In this document: positions 16,296 to 25,382 of the stretch, piece by piece
Layout of the letters: every line of letters begins with the position of its first letter
How positions within the stretch are numbered: the first letter of the stretch is position 1
Assembly: GCF_022763345.1 (NCBI RefSeq)
Contig: NZ_JALEGS010000058.1
Span: 27,986 to 91,985 of the forward strand
Direction: 5' to 3'
DNA length: 64,000 bases
Source: Phaeodactylibacter sp.
Lineage (GTDB): Bacteria; Bacteroidota; Bacteroidia; Chitinophagales; Saprospiraceae
Program-made: the position numbers and the translations under genes
The notes under the pieces: generated by a model
Told to the model about the DNA's origin: nothing
What the model saw: the letters and a program-made list of their open reading frames with translations, nothing else
The model's database searches: none

Positions 16296-18170
16296 CTACT
16301 GCTTAGCCATACGCATCTGTTCGCTATCCCACAGGTGGTCGTCCTCAAGGAGGCCCCTTCGCCGGTCTTCTTCCAACAGCTTCTCCTGCGCGGCGATTTC
16401 CTGCCGGGCCTTGAAGATATAGGCTGCTTCATTGCGGGGCTGTGAAGCCAGCCTTCTGAGGCTTTCCTCATCTGAGCGGATGAACTGCTGAGCCTGCCGG
16501 TGCAGGGTGTACTTTCGGAAGCCCATTTCGCTCAGCACATCACTGGCTAGCTTAACGGAGGTATCCAAAGATTCCCGGTATACATTTTCCACGCCTATGT
16601 TCAGCAATTCATAGGCATCGTACCGATTTTGGGCGCGGACCATCAGTTTGACGTGCGGATATTTTTTCCTGACCTGCTTCACGAGGTCCGCCGTGACACC
16701 CGGGTTGCCGATAGTGGTGATCAGGATATCCGCCTCTGCGATCCCGGCCGATTCCAGCAAATCCATCCGGCTGGCATCTCCGTAGAACACCTTGAAGCCC
16801 ATTTTTCGCAAAAAGTCGACCCGGTTGGAGTCAAAGTCCAGTACGGTAGGCTCTACGCCAAACGCCCGGAGAAACCGGCCAACCGTATTTCCGAAGTGCC
16901 CAAAGCCCACGATAATGACTTTGCTGTGCTTTTCCACCTCGTCCATGGGGCGTTCCACCGACTCTTTGGTGCCAAAACGCGGCAGAACAAGGCGTTCATT
17001 CAGCATAGCGAGTATGGGCGTAAGGGTCATGGATATGGCCGTAACCACTAGCATCATATCGGTTACCGCTCTGCCCAGAATTTCCAGTTGGAAGGCGAAA
17101 GAGAAGAGCACAAAGGCAAATTCTCCAATTTGTGCCAGGCTGACGGTCATGAGCAGCCGCTGGTCCAGTTTCATTTTGAAGGCCGCGCCCACGATGAACA
17201 GGACCAGGGCTTTCAAAAGGATGATTCCAATGACCAGCCCGCTGATCATCAACGGGTTTTCACTCACCACCACGAAGTTAATTGACGCCCCAACCGCCAT
17301 GAAGAACAAGCCTAGCAGTAGGTCTTTGAAAGGCTCCAGCGTGCTTTCCAACTCATGCTTGAACTCGCTAGTTGCCAACACCACGCCGCCCAAAAAAGCG
17401 CCCAGTGCCGGGCTGAGCCCTGCCAGCTCCATTAAAAAGGAAATCGCCAGGACGATGAGCAGAGCAGAAGCGATCAGCAGCTCCCTTACCCCGGTTTTAG
17501 CCACTAGTCTCAACATAGGTACGAACAGATAACGCCCCGCAAGCACCACCAGCGCTACCGAGGAAATAATGACAAGCGTCTGTAGCCCCAGGGGTAGATT
17601 CTCCAGCAAGTTGATGCTCCCGTGGTGATCATCTGACTCTGCACCATGACTGGCCACCGAGAGCAAGGGCAGGGCACCCAACATGAAGATCACGATAATA
17701 TCCTGAAACAGCAGTATAGAAAAAGAAGCAGCCCCGGCAGTGGTATTCATCAGCCCTTTCTCCTTTAGGGTTTGCAGGACAATAGCCGTGGAAGACAGTG
17801 CCACTGCCATGGAGATGGCTAAAGCGACTTTCCATTCATAACCCATCAGGATAAACATCAGGAAGGAAAGTCCCATGGTAACCACTACCTGTAGTCCGCC
17901 CATGCCCACAATGGTCTTCCGCATATTCCAGAAGTTCCGGGGCTCAATCTCCAGCCCGATCAGGAAGAGCATCATCACGACGCCAAACTCGGCAAAGTGG
18001 AGAATATCTTCCCCTTCTTCTCCTACAAAACCCAGCAGGAAAGGGCCGATTAGAATACCGGCGAGCAAATAGCCCAGCACGGCGCTCAGGCCAAACCGTT
18101 TGGCAATGGGAACACAAACGACTGCCCCGGCGAGAAAAACGATTGCTTGAAGAAGAATACTTCCGGTCAT
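16296..18170 (-). CDS. CPA2-family cation:proton antiporter with TrkA-N domain (KefB/KefC type)
   Basis: A 624-residue inner-membrane potassium or sodium/proton exchanger. Residues 1-390 hold about 12 transmembrane segments of the Na_H_Exchanger family (YLLAGILIGPFLLGF near the start; SALSPALG-like LAGLSPALGAFLGGVVLA). A Rossmann TrkA-N domain begins near residue 410 (IIVGFGHFGNTVGRFL binds NAD), and the last 80 residues form a charged helical tail. It overlaps by 4 bp with the flavoprotein gene upstream, the standard KefC-KefF/KefG arrangement in which the flavoprotein activates the channel. This suggests electrophile-linked potassium efflux. Confidence 0.92.
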   Translation of the reverse strand: MTGSILLQAIVFLAGAVVCVPIAKRFGLSAVLGYLLAGILIGPFLLGFVGEEGEDILHFAEFGVVMMLFLIGLEIEPRNFWNMRKTIVGMGGLQVVVTMGLSFLMFILMGYEWKVALAISMAVALSSTAIVLQTLKEKGLMNTTAGAASFSILLFQDIIVIFMLGALPLLSVASHGAESDDHHGSINLLENLPLGLQTLVIISSVALVVLAGRYLFVPMLRLVAKTGVRELLIASALLIVLAISFLMELAGLSPALGAFLGGVVLATSEFKHELESTLEPFKDLLLGLFFMAVGASINFVVVSENPLMISGLVIGIILLKALVLFIVGAAFKMKLDQRLLMTVSLAQIGEFAFVLFSFAFQLEILGRAVTDMMLVVTAISMTLTPILAMLNERLVLPRFGTKESVERPMDEVEKHSKVIIVGFGHFGNTVGRFLRAFGVEPTVLDFDSNRVDFLRKMGFKVFYGDASRMDLLESAGIAEADILITTIGNPGVTADLVKQVRKKYPHVKLMVRAQNRYDAYELLNIGVENVYRESLDTSVKLASDVLSEMGFRKYTLHRQAQQFIRSDEESLRRLASQPRNEAAYIFKARQEIAAQEKLLEEDRRRGLLEDDHLWDSEQMRMAKQ

Positions 18171-18772
18171 GACTGGCTGAGGTTGCTGAGTTCAGGAATA
18201 TCGGTTTGGAAGACGCAGTTTTCCAGGCTTTGCAGGGATTTGCCTTCCTGCAGATAGTCGATGACCTGCCGGTACTGCCAGGCAAACTTTTCCAGGTCTT
18301 CTTGGGATAACCGGTGCGTGCCCATCACTGCAAATGGTGAAAGGTATTTCATCTGACAGAGCCTTGCTGTCTGCTCAAAGGGCCGCAGAAATTCATTGAT
18401 AGAATAGAGGTTGCGCCCCTCTGAACAGTACACTTTGGCTGAGCCTCCTGTCGTGATGATTTGCAGGCATTGCTTGCCAGCAAGGGCATTGCCCTGTGGC
18501 CCGTACGCCCAGCCATATTCAAGCACCAGGTCAATCCATTGTTTCATGAGGGGCGGGCAGCTGTACCAATAGAACGGATGGTGCCAAACCACAACATCGT
18601 GTTGGGCAAGCAAATCCTTTTCATATGGAATATCAATATGGAAGTCGGGGTAGCGCTCATACAGGTCATGGAAAGTTACGCCCTCCATACCTTTTATGTT
18701 TTGGATGAGGGCTTTATTCGTCCTTGACTGCTCAAACCTGGGGTGAGCAAATAGGATGAGTACTTTTTTCAT
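18167..18772 (-). CDS. NAD(P)H oxidoreductase, KefF/KefG-type flavoprotein
   Basis: A 201-residue flavodoxin-fold quinone-reductase-like protein. The start LILFAHPRFEQSRTN is the FMN-phosphate region of the family, HDVVVWHHPFYWYSCPPLMKQW is the characteristic block shared with KefF, KefG and NQO1-type enzymes, and GGSAKVYCSEGRN matches the region that contacts flavin or substrate. It overlaps the antiporter gene by 4 bp (ATGA-type), so it is the regulatory subunit of that transporter. It could also detoxify quinones or aldehydes. Confidence 0.9.
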   Translation of the reverse strand: MKKVLILFAHPRFEQSRTNKALIQNIKGMEGVTFHDLYERYPDFHIDIPYEKDLLAQHDVVVWHHPFYWYSCPPLMKQWIDLVLEYGWAYGPQGNALAGKQCLQIITTGGSAKVYCSEGRNLYSINEFLRPFEQTARLCQMKYLSPFAVMGTHRLSQEDLEKFAWQYRQVIDYLQEGKSLQSLENCVFQTDIPELSNLSQS

Positions 18773-18881
18773 GGCACGGATTTATGGCAGCTAATGTGTC
18801 CCCGCCCGAAGCGGTTGATTAGGCTTTAAAAGTAGTAAATTAATCCATGCCTGAGAAGAGGTGCAGGCGCGGAGAGGGCCT

Positions 18882-20429
18882 TTATAGTTCCTCCACCACC
18901 CAGCCTCCGATTGCCCGCTGCGCTGCATCGAAGCTAACGCCAATGCCAAGCATGTGCTTCCCGCTGCTGCGAAAACGATCCGCGTACGCACGCTCCCGGA
19001 TTTGAGCTACAGCCGCCTCAGCAGACTCCCCAAACTTGAACTCGAAAATATAGACGGTATCCGGAGTCTGCACAATGGCATCGGCACGGCCGCGGGAGGA
19101 GTGCGTTTCGCTATCCGCATAGATGCCCAGGTAGTTGAAAATGATATGTACTAAGCCGTGGTAGAGCCCTTCTGATTTTTTGTCAAACGTCTCGTAAGGC
19201 AAGCCCGCGAGCATGCTATCAAGGATTTGACGGACTTGCTCAAGATCGCCGGTATTAAAAGCCTGCCGCATATCCCGTATCGTACGGCCGGTATGCCGGT
19301 GGCCTTGCTCCGGTGCCAGTTCATCGATCAGAAATTGGTACATACTTTCCCGCACTTCTTTGTTGGGGTAGTCAAGCACGTACTCGCCCGTCATGACATC
19401 AACTGATTTGACCGTAAGGTAGCCAGCGTGAAAGAGCAGGGAAACCGGCGCTACATAATCCAGGTCAAACTGCTCAAACACGATACTGCTGACCTCCATG
19501 TTTTCCACGTCAAAAAGCTGCCGTTCCCGCATCTGCTCAATCAGGAAATTAGGGCTGCCTGTAGCAAACCAAAAGTTGGTAAACTGCTGCTTAGACAGAA
19601 AATTGAGTATGCCAAACGGGTTGTAAAGCCGGGCTTTGCCATCCCAGGAATAGCCATTGTACCAAATCCTCATATTCTCAAGGAGGGCCTTCATGGTAAT
19701 GCCCAGCGTTTCCCGGGTAGCCTCCAGGTGATCTTCAAAGTAGTGTTCAAGCTCTTGCTGGGTGTAGCCGGTCAGGGTGGCGTAATTCCGGTCGAGCGTC
19801 AGGTCATTCAGGTTGTTGAGGTGAGAGAAGATAGACACTTTTGAAAACTTGGTGATGCCCGTAATAAACACCAGCCGCAGCTGCGTATCCGCACTCTTGA
19901 TGATGCCGTAAAACTCCCGCAAAATATCGCGGTTGGCTTTCGCCTGCGCTATGCTTTCGGCGCTCAGGTAGTCGATGATGGGTTTGTCGTATTCGTCTAT
20001 CAGTAGTACGACCTGCCCGTACTTTTCATGAGCGGCGGTGATCAGCTCATTGAACCGGGCTTTGTAGTTCGAGAGGCTAAGCTCCAGCCCCAATCTTTTC
20101 GCTTGTCCATCCAGAGCTCTTGACAAAGCGCTCTCCAGCCCTGACTGTTCGTAATCCATGGCGTCAAAGGAAAAGTGAAGCACCGGATGGCGCTGCTCCC
20201 AGTCCCAATGCGCTTCAATCCATAATCCTTCGAACAGGGCCTTGTTGCCCTCAAACAGCTCCTTAAGCGTAGATACCAGCAGCGATTTGCCAAAGCGGCG
20301 GGGCCGGGAGAGAAAGTAAGGCTTCCCCATCGTCACCATACGGTGCACCAGCTCCGTCTTGTCCACATAGACGTATCCGCCGTTGCGTATTTCGCTAAAG
20401 CTCTGTATGCCGATGGGCAGTTTTTTCAT
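18882..20429 (-). CDS. AAA-ATPase-like / PD-(D/E)XK nuclease superfamily protein (DUF1703 type)
   Basis: A 515-residue cytoplasmic protein of the AAA-ATPase_like plus PDDEXK_9 family, common and highly paralogous in Bacteroidota. The N-terminal ATPase has RPRRFGKSLLVSTL (P-loop-like, about residue 45) and Walker B VVLLIDEYDKPI. The C-terminal nuclease-fold domain has GRADAIV, then YIFEFKFG, giving the D...ExK active-site pattern. Start chosen at MKKLPIGIQSF (20429), the conserved family start; an ATG 24 bp upstream also exists. Biological role unknown; the nuclease residues appear intact. It is 51 bp before dinB's stop on the same strand. Confidence 0.88.
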   Translation of the reverse strand: MKKLPIGIQSFSEIRNGGYVYVDKTELVHRMVTMGKPYFLSRPRRFGKSLLVSTLKELFEGNKALFEGLWIEAHWDWEQRHPVLHFSFDAMDYEQSGLESALSRALDGQAKRLGLELSLSNYKARFNELITAAHEKYGQVVLLIDEYDKPIIDYLSAESIAQAKANRDILREFYGIIKSADTQLRLVFITGITKFSKVSIFSHLNNLNDLTLDRNYATLTGYTQQELEHYFEDHLEATRETLGITMKALLENMRIWYNGYSWDGKARLYNPFGILNFLSKQQFTNFWFATGSPNFLIEQMRERQLFDVENMEVSSIVFEQFDLDYVAPVSLLFHAGYLTVKSVDVMTGEYVLDYPNKEVRESMYQFLIDELAPEQGHRHTGRTIRDMRQAFNTGDLEQVRQILDSMLAGLPYETFDKKSEGLYHGLVHIIFNYLGIYADSETHSSRGRADAIVQTPDTVYIFEFKFGESAEAAVAQIRERAYADRFRSSGKHMLGIGVSFDAAQRAIGGWVVEEL

Positions 20430-20480
20430 ACTCGTAAAGATAGGCAAATTCAATCAAGCGCGGCAACAAGGAAATCGTAT

Positions 20481-21620
20481 CTATCCGGCCCCTCTTCCCA
20501 CCGCCCTCTTCCCAAACCGCTGCCGTATTCCATCCATCGCCGCCTGCAGGCGCTGCTCCTCCGCTGAGGCGTCAAAAAGGCTTAGTTGTGGGTGTCCGGG
20601 CACGAGCTTGCTGAAGCGCACGCCCAACAGGCGTACCAGTTGACGACGCTCATACAATTGTTCCAGCAACTCCTGCGCATGATGCAGCAGCGTGCTGTCG
20701 GAAGCTGTATAAGGCAGGCGGTGCTGCCGGGTGAAGGTATTGAAATCGGTATACCGCAGCTTCACGGTGATGCAGGCGGTCAGCCGCCCGGACTGCCGGA
20801 GCTCGAAAGCCAGCTGAGCTACCATCTGATTGAGGGTGGTGCGGAGGAATTCAACATTCGTCGTATCGGTCTGAAAGGTACGCTCTGTGGAGATAGACTG
20901 CCGTTCAGTATAAGGCACGACGGGCCGGTGGTCAATGCCGTGCGCTTTTTCCCACAATTGCCTGCCGGGCTTGCCAAATTCGCGCTGCAGTAACAACGGC
21001 GGCACCTGACTAAGCGCCTGCACTGTGCGTATGCCCATTTGGCTCAGCCGGTGGCAGGTCACCTGCCCCACCGCCGGCAAGCGGCGCACAGGCAGTGGGG
21101 CCAAAAACTGTTGCTCCCGGCCTGATTCCACCAGCTGTGCGCCGTTAGGCTTGCTTTCCCCTGCACCGACCTTCGAAACCAGCTTGTTAATCGACAAGCC
21201 AATGGACAAAGGCAGGCCGCTTTCGCGAATGACCTTCTGCCGCAGCTCCTGCGACCATTTCCAACAGCCAAAGTAGCGGTCCATACCGCTAATATCCAGG
21301 TAGAACTCATCAATGGAAGCCTTCTCCAGCACAGGAGCATCCTCTGCCAGTATCTCTGTAACCAGCCTGGAATGCTTCAGGTAGTTTTCCATATCGCCCC
21401 GCAGCACCGTCGCGTCCGGACAGCGCAGCAGTGCATGGCGTATAGGCATGCCGGAGCGGATACCAAAGCGCCGCGCTTCATAACTACAGCTTGCGACCAC
21501 GCCCCGGCCGCTGCTGCCGCCAATGATTAGGGGTTTGCCCTGCAGTTCGCTGTTGTGCAGCTGCTCTACGGACACAAAAAAGGCATCGAGGTCCAGGTGC
21601 AGGATGGCTCGTTCAAACAT
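20481..21620 (-). CDS. dinB: DNA polymerase IV (Y family)
   Basis: A 379-residue translesion polymerase. The catalytic carboxylates are in ILHLDLDAFFVSVEQ (residues 6-20) and KASIDEFYLDISG (about 100-112). The steric-gate region is FVSVE, followed by GVVASCSYEARRFGIRSGMP, the nucleotide-binding finger typical of DinB. Helix-hairpin-helix thumb and little-finger domains follow, ending in a beta-clamp-like tail segment QLSLFD, which matches the QLxLF clamp-binding motif. The gene has a strong promoter and a structured leader. Confidence 0.95.
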   Translation of the reverse strand: MFERAILHLDLDAFFVSVEQLHNSELQGKPLIIGGSSGRGVVASCSYEARRFGIRSGMPIRHALLRCPDATVLRGDMENYLKHSRLVTEILAEDAPVLEKASIDEFYLDISGMDRYFGCWKWSQELRQKVIRESGLPLSIGLSINKLVSKVGAGESKPNGAQLVESGREQQFLAPLPVRRLPAVGQVTCHRLSQMGIRTVQALSQVPPLLLQREFGKPGRQLWEKAHGIDHRPVVPYTERQSISTERTFQTDTTNVEFLRTTLNQMVAQLAFELRQSGRLTACITVKLRYTDFNTFTRQHRLPYTASDSTLLHHAQELLEQLYERRQLVRLLGVRFSKLVPGHPQLSLFDASAEEQRLQAAMDGIRQRFGKRAVGRGAG

Positions 21621-21649
21621 GCTGTTTGGTTTTCAGGCTACGCTGGGGC

Positions 21650-21707
21650 ACGCTTGCCAGCCGGGTAGCTGACAAGCGTAGTCAGCATAGCGTTTCATAG
21701 TATGCTG
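21650..21707 (-). promoter_or_regulatory. structured 5' leader of dinB
   Basis: The leader contains two hairpins. The first pairs ACGCTTG (21650-21656) with CAAGCGT (21673-21679) with a further 3-bp inner helix; the second pairs CAGCATA (21683-21689) with TATGCTG (21701-21707). CTACGCT at 21638-21644 could alternatively pair with AGCGTAG at 21675-21681, which would break the first hairpin. Regulatory meaning is inferred. Confidence 0.4.
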
Positions 21708-21717
21708 GAGGGTGCCT

Positions 21718-21749
21718 CAAAAGTAAATCATTTTGTTTTAAGAAACAAA
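21718..21749 (-). promoter_or_regulatory. promoter of dinB
   Basis: On the minus strand TTTG (21746-21749), 20 nt, TACTTTTG (21718-21725): exact matches to both Bacteroidota promoter boxes at ideal spacing. Predicted start near 21712, giving a leader of about 92 nt. Confidence 0.7.
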
Positions 21750-21793
21750 TAATTTTACAAACGGGCTAACGACTCTCAATGCAATACGAAAGG

Positions 21794-24169
21794 CTAAAAA
21801 TCGAAGACAACCCCAACTGTTGGAAGGGCTTCCCCATTGTTAATCGGAACAGCAACAAGTGTCCTGGGCATAATGATGTCCCCATTATCATTGCGGTCCA
21901 GGCCAAAAGTAGGGGGCTCGGGTATCTCCTGGGCAAAAGCATTTTGGATTTCCAGAAAGATATTAAGGGAAGCTTTCTTGAAATTCCATTTTTTGTCGAT
22001 GCGGATATCGGCTTGATTAAAGGTATTCAGCTCCACGGTGCCCAGTCGGTTGTAATCCAGAATAAGAGCAGGATAGGAAGCAAGTGTCTGCTCCTGATCG
22101 ACTGGGGCATAGGGAGTAGCCCCTACGAATCGGTATCTCAGGCTTATTTCCCAGTTCTTGCCCAGTTGATACCCTCCGGTGAACGTCAGCAGATGACGGC
22201 TATCCCAGGCTGAGGGGCGGTAGTTATCTTGAAAACCTGTGAATTCGCTTTTGAAAAGGGTATAAGCCAGGATACCGTAGAAGTTACCGGTGAACTGTTG
22301 CTGTAGAAGCAGCTCCAGCCCGTAAGTCCGCCCTTCACCAATTGATTCAATAGCTTCATTGCCCAGTACTTCAAATCCCGCCCCTTTATTTGCCAATGAG
22401 GTGCTGTCAACGATAGAGACCGGATAGTCATCATATATTTTCCAGAAGCCTTCCATGGAAATCGTGGTTGATGGTCGGGGTTTATACTTGATACCGGCTA
22501 CGAAATGAGTGCTGCGGATGTACTGGGCGTCCTGATTGACAAAGACACCCTCGTTGCTTTGAAAGCCAAGAATAGTAAAGGGAGGGATCTTGTAATAAAT
22601 ACCTACTGATCCATTTAACCTCCATTGCTTTGCCTGATCCAGGGCATAGGACATTCCAATACGTGGAGAGAGCGTTTCTAATAACTGATTCTTTTGGTTG
22701 GTGAAGGTATTGGCATCTGCTCGAATACCAAAGGAAAGGTCCAGGCGGTTGTTCAAGAGTGTACGAGCCGCCTGTACAAAAAGGCCATAGCGATAAAAAT
22801 CAATCTCTGTATCGAAATTTACCGGGTTAATAAAATTTAAAGTCGCATTGGTGTAGTTAGCTCGTTGGATGCTGAATCCACTACTGAGTATCCACTCTTC
22901 CAGGTAGTTGGTCACTTGATTCCGCCATTTGATTTCGGACTCTCGGCTGTCGTTTTGAAAGAGCACTCCGGTTTCCGCTACGTTGTCCTGAAATCGAGTG
23001 AACTCATTATTCAAAACATTAGTGCTGAGGGTTGAACGGAAGTTGCCATTGCCAGACTTGAAGCGTCGTTTGTAGGACAAACCTACTGTAGTTGTCCATT
23101 GCCGGATGACCGGCACCTGTTCCTGAGCGGCCTGTTGCTCGGGGTCAAATTCCTCAATGGCATTAACGGCAAGGTCATCAATAGATCCTACCCCAATCAA
23201 GCTGATTTCATTGTACTCATCAAACTCATGGTTAATTTTATACTGGTAATCCCAGTAATCCGGAAGTATGGGCAAGCCAATCAAATCAAATAACAATTGC
23301 AGGTAGGAGCGCCGGCCGGAGATGAGGTAGGTGGTATTAGAAGCTTCATTGTCACCTTTGAAAAGCGGGCCTTCCAGCGTCAGAGCTGTTTCAGAGGAAC
23401 TGACCCGGACGTTGCCTTTGAATTCCCGGGCACTGCCTGTTCGTTGGTTGAATTGCAATACGCCGGAAAGAGGGTTGTCATAGCGGGCATTAAAGGCAGA
23501 AGTAGAAAGATCTACGTCTTCAATAAAAGAAACATTCAAAAGACCAATGGGGCCACCGGCGCTGCCTTGTGTGGCAAAGTGATTGATGTTGGGGATTTCT
23601 ACGCCATCTAGGTAGTACACGTTTTCGTTAGGTGCGCCCCCTCGAATGATCACGTCATTCCTGAACCCCCCGATAGAACCGGAAACGCCTGGCAGTGATT
23701 GGACGACTTTGGCAATATCGTTATTTCCGCCCGGATAGGTTGAAATTTCAACTGCTGATAGGGTTTGCGATGATAGAGGACTTACAATATCATCCAGTGA
23801 ACTGGCCTGTACAACCACTTCATCCAGGGTCTCGGTAGCCTCAGTAAGTTCAAAGTTGACAGGAGGGGTCCCTGCAGACCGGACGATTATATTGTACAAA
23901 GTGGCAGACTGATAGCCTAAGTAACTTGCCGTAACGTTGTAGGCCTTGGGTTCGATGCCTTCTAACTCAAAGTAGCCCTCTATGTCTGTGGTTGTGCCTG
24001 TTGCTGTACCCTCTAATTGTACAGTAGCGCCAATAAGGGGATCTCCGGATTTAGCGTCTTTGACATAACCGGAAAGGTTGCCATTACCCTGAGCACTGGC
24101 TGACAGTGAGGTGGCAAAAAGGCAGAAAAGGAGGAAAATAGATTGTAGTGTGGAGTTAAGAGTATTCAT
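21794..24169 (-). CDS. TonB-dependent receptor with CarboxypepD_reg-like domain
   Basis: A 791-residue outer-membrane transporter. A signal peptide (residues 1-26) is followed by a carboxypeptidase-regulatory-like beta domain (LSGYVKDAKSGDPLIGATV, about 33-115), a plug domain (about 118-230, with VVQSLPGVSG and IIRGGAPNENVYYLDGVE), and a 22-strand barrel ending PTVGVVFDF with a terminal Phe as expected for BAM targeting. No SusD-like gene is adjacent, so a SusCD glycan pair is unlikely; substrate unknown. An AraC regulator lies 69 bp upstream on the same strand. The last residues resemble those of receptors for small ligands or peptides, but I cannot say which. Confidence 0.92.
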   Translation of the reverse strand: MNTLNSTLQSIFLLFCLFATSLSASAQGNGNLSGYVKDAKSGDPLIGATVQLEGTATGTTTDIEGYFELEGIEPKAYNVTASYLGYQSATLYNIIVRSAGTPPVNFELTEATETLDEVVVQASSLDDIVSPLSSQTLSAVEISTYPGGNNDIAKVVQSLPGVSGSIGGFRNDVIIRGGAPNENVYYLDGVEIPNINHFATQGSAGGPIGLLNVSFIEDVDLSTSAFNARYDNPLSGVLQFNQRTGSAREFKGNVRVSSSETALTLEGPLFKGDNEASNTTYLISGRRSYLQLLFDLIGLPILPDYWDYQYKINHEFDEYNEISLIGVGSIDDLAVNAIEEFDPEQQAAQEQVPVIRQWTTTVGLSYKRRFKSGNGNFRSTLSTNVLNNEFTRFQDNVAETGVLFQNDSRESEIKWRNQVTNYLEEWILSSGFSIQRANYTNATLNFINPVNFDTEIDFYRYGLFVQAARTLLNNRLDLSFGIRADANTFTNQKNQLLETLSPRIGMSYALDQAKQWRLNGSVGIYYKIPPFTILGFQSNEGVFVNQDAQYIRSTHFVAGIKYKPRPSTTISMEGFWKIYDDYPVSIVDSTSLANKGAGFEVLGNEAIESIGEGRTYGLELLLQQQFTGNFYGILAYTLFKSEFTGFQDNYRPSAWDSRHLLTFTGGYQLGKNWEISLRYRFVGATPYAPVDQEQTLASYPALILDYNRLGTVELNTFNQADIRIDKKWNFKKASLNIFLEIQNAFAQEIPEPPTFGLDRNDNGDIIMPRTLVAVPINNGEALPTVGVVFDF

Positions 24170-24238
24170 TCTTTTTTAAGTTTTGTTGGTACAAAACTGC
24201 AGCGAATGAACATGCATGTGTTAAGAGAAAACATGCGG

Positions 24239-25150
24239 TTATCCGGACAAATCTTGCAAAATGCGGCTCCGATACTGGGAAGGCGTACACCGGGTCATTT
24301 GCTTGAACAGCCGACTGAAATAAGAGGGGTCAGAAAAATTGAGATCAAAAGCGATCTGCGCAATGTCTTTGCTCTGGTCTTTCAGTAGAATCTTGCTATG
24401 GTTGATGATTTGCTCATGGATATGCTGTTTGGGGGGCTTACTTGTGACGCGCTTGACGCATCGGTTTAGGTAATTTTCGCTAACAGTGAGGGTCTCAGCA
24501 TAGAACCTGACATCCTTATTGGACATGAAATTTGCATAAAGTAGTTCCTTGAACTGCATCGTTATTTCAGATGGCCTGTCCGGCTTATTCCAATTGGCAG
24601 GCCAGTTCTCTGCCAGCTTTAGTACAATTACTCTGATTAGAGCAGTGTAAGTTTCTTGTGCTAGTATGGTATTGTTACCATGGGGACTCAAGAGTTTGCA
24701 GCATTCGCATATCCAATTCATATCATTCTTTGATATCGAGTGCTTTGGATTAAATGTAAACCGGTTAAGAAGGGAACGGTCCGAAAAAATATGAGGAATG
24801 CTGGAATTATCAATATAAATAAAGTAACCATCAGTTGTGGGGTCAATAGATTTGATCCCATTGAGATGCCCCTCCCGAATGAATAAGGCATCATTTGCAT
24901 TTAAGGTCAAAATTTTGTTGTCAACTTGTTGCTGACCACCTCCATTAGAAAACAGCAGTAAGAAATTGTAGGATGCCCGAAAAAGCGGGATAGGAGGCTT
25001 AATAAAGGTGGATGCAATAGAAAGGGGATAAATCTGCAGGGCATTAGACTGATAAAAAAAAGGGGGCTCCTGACCACTCATGTGTTGAGTGACAAACTGA
25101 TCAAAATTGAATACATCAAAGGTCATTTTTTCCTGTTTTACTGATGCCAT
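24239..25150 (-). CDS. AraC-family transcriptional regulator
   Basis: A 303-residue regulator. The N-terminal 170 residues form a cupin-like sensing region (FLLLFSNGGGQQQVDN, then a loop with LTLNANDALFIREGH). The C-terminal 100 residues have the two AraC helix-turn-helix motifs: LTVSENYLNRCVKRVTSK and IAFDLNFSDPSYFSRLFKQMT, the latter matching the strongest family signature. The TonB-dependent receptor follows after 69 bp, so it may control that receptor or be co-expressed with it (inference). The ligand is unknown. Confidence 0.9.
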   Translation of the reverse strand: MASVKQEKMTFDVFNFDQFVTQHMSGQEPPFFYQSNALQIYPLSIASTFIKPPIPLFRASYNFLLLFSNGGGQQQVDNKILTLNANDALFIREGHLNGIKSIDPTTDGYFIYIDNSSIPHIFSDRSLLNRFTFNPKHSISKNDMNWICECCKLLSPHGNNTILAQETYTALIRVIVLKLAENWPANWNKPDRPSEITMQFKELLYANFMSNKDVRFYAETLTVSENYLNRCVKRVTSKPPKQHIHEQIINHSKILLKDQSKDIAQIAFDLNFSDPSYFSRLFKQMTRCTPSQYRSRILQDLSG

Positions 25151-25276
25151 AAATTAGATATTGTCGCCACGGCTTTGAATGAGCATCCTAAACTTAAAAT
25201 AGAATTGGGCTGTATGACGAGGAGTTCGCTTTTGGATGCGGTTTGCTCCTCGTCATGTGATCACCCGATCAGATTG

Positions 25277-25380
25277 TATACTGACGATTAAGTGGTTTGC
25301 CACAGCAAACCTACTCAATTCAGCATTTACGCTGGGAAATGGCTCGCTCTGATGTCGCAAACCACTTCGTATTGCGTATA
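25277..25380. repeat. interspersed imperfect palindromic element, complete copy
   Basis: A 104-bp element. The ends pair as TATAC (25277-25281) with GTATA (25376-25380), ACG (25284-25286) with CGT (25368-25370), and AAGTGGTTTGC (25290-25300) with GCAAACCACTT (25357-25367). Inside, CATTT (25325-25329 region) and AAATG flank ACGCTGGG, and GGTTTGC-CACA-GCAAACC forms an alternative hairpin. Its first 43 nt match 63875-63917 with one difference, and 25321-25338 matches 63983-64000 with one difference. It ends 2 bp before the stop of the PEBP gene, so it may act as that gene's terminator. No coding capacity. Confidence 0.75.
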
Positions 25381-25382
25381 AG

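Noticed and set aside
18882..20429. Defence nuclease-ATPase system
   Set aside because: The ATPase/PD-(D/E)XK protein is a common Bacteroidota paralog found as a single gene; no defence partners adjoin, so a defence role is not supported here.
25277..25380. Integron attC site
   Set aside because: Conserved palindromic ends with variable middle resemble attC, but the GTTRRRY and RYYYAAC core sites are not at the tips and no integrase or cassette array is present.
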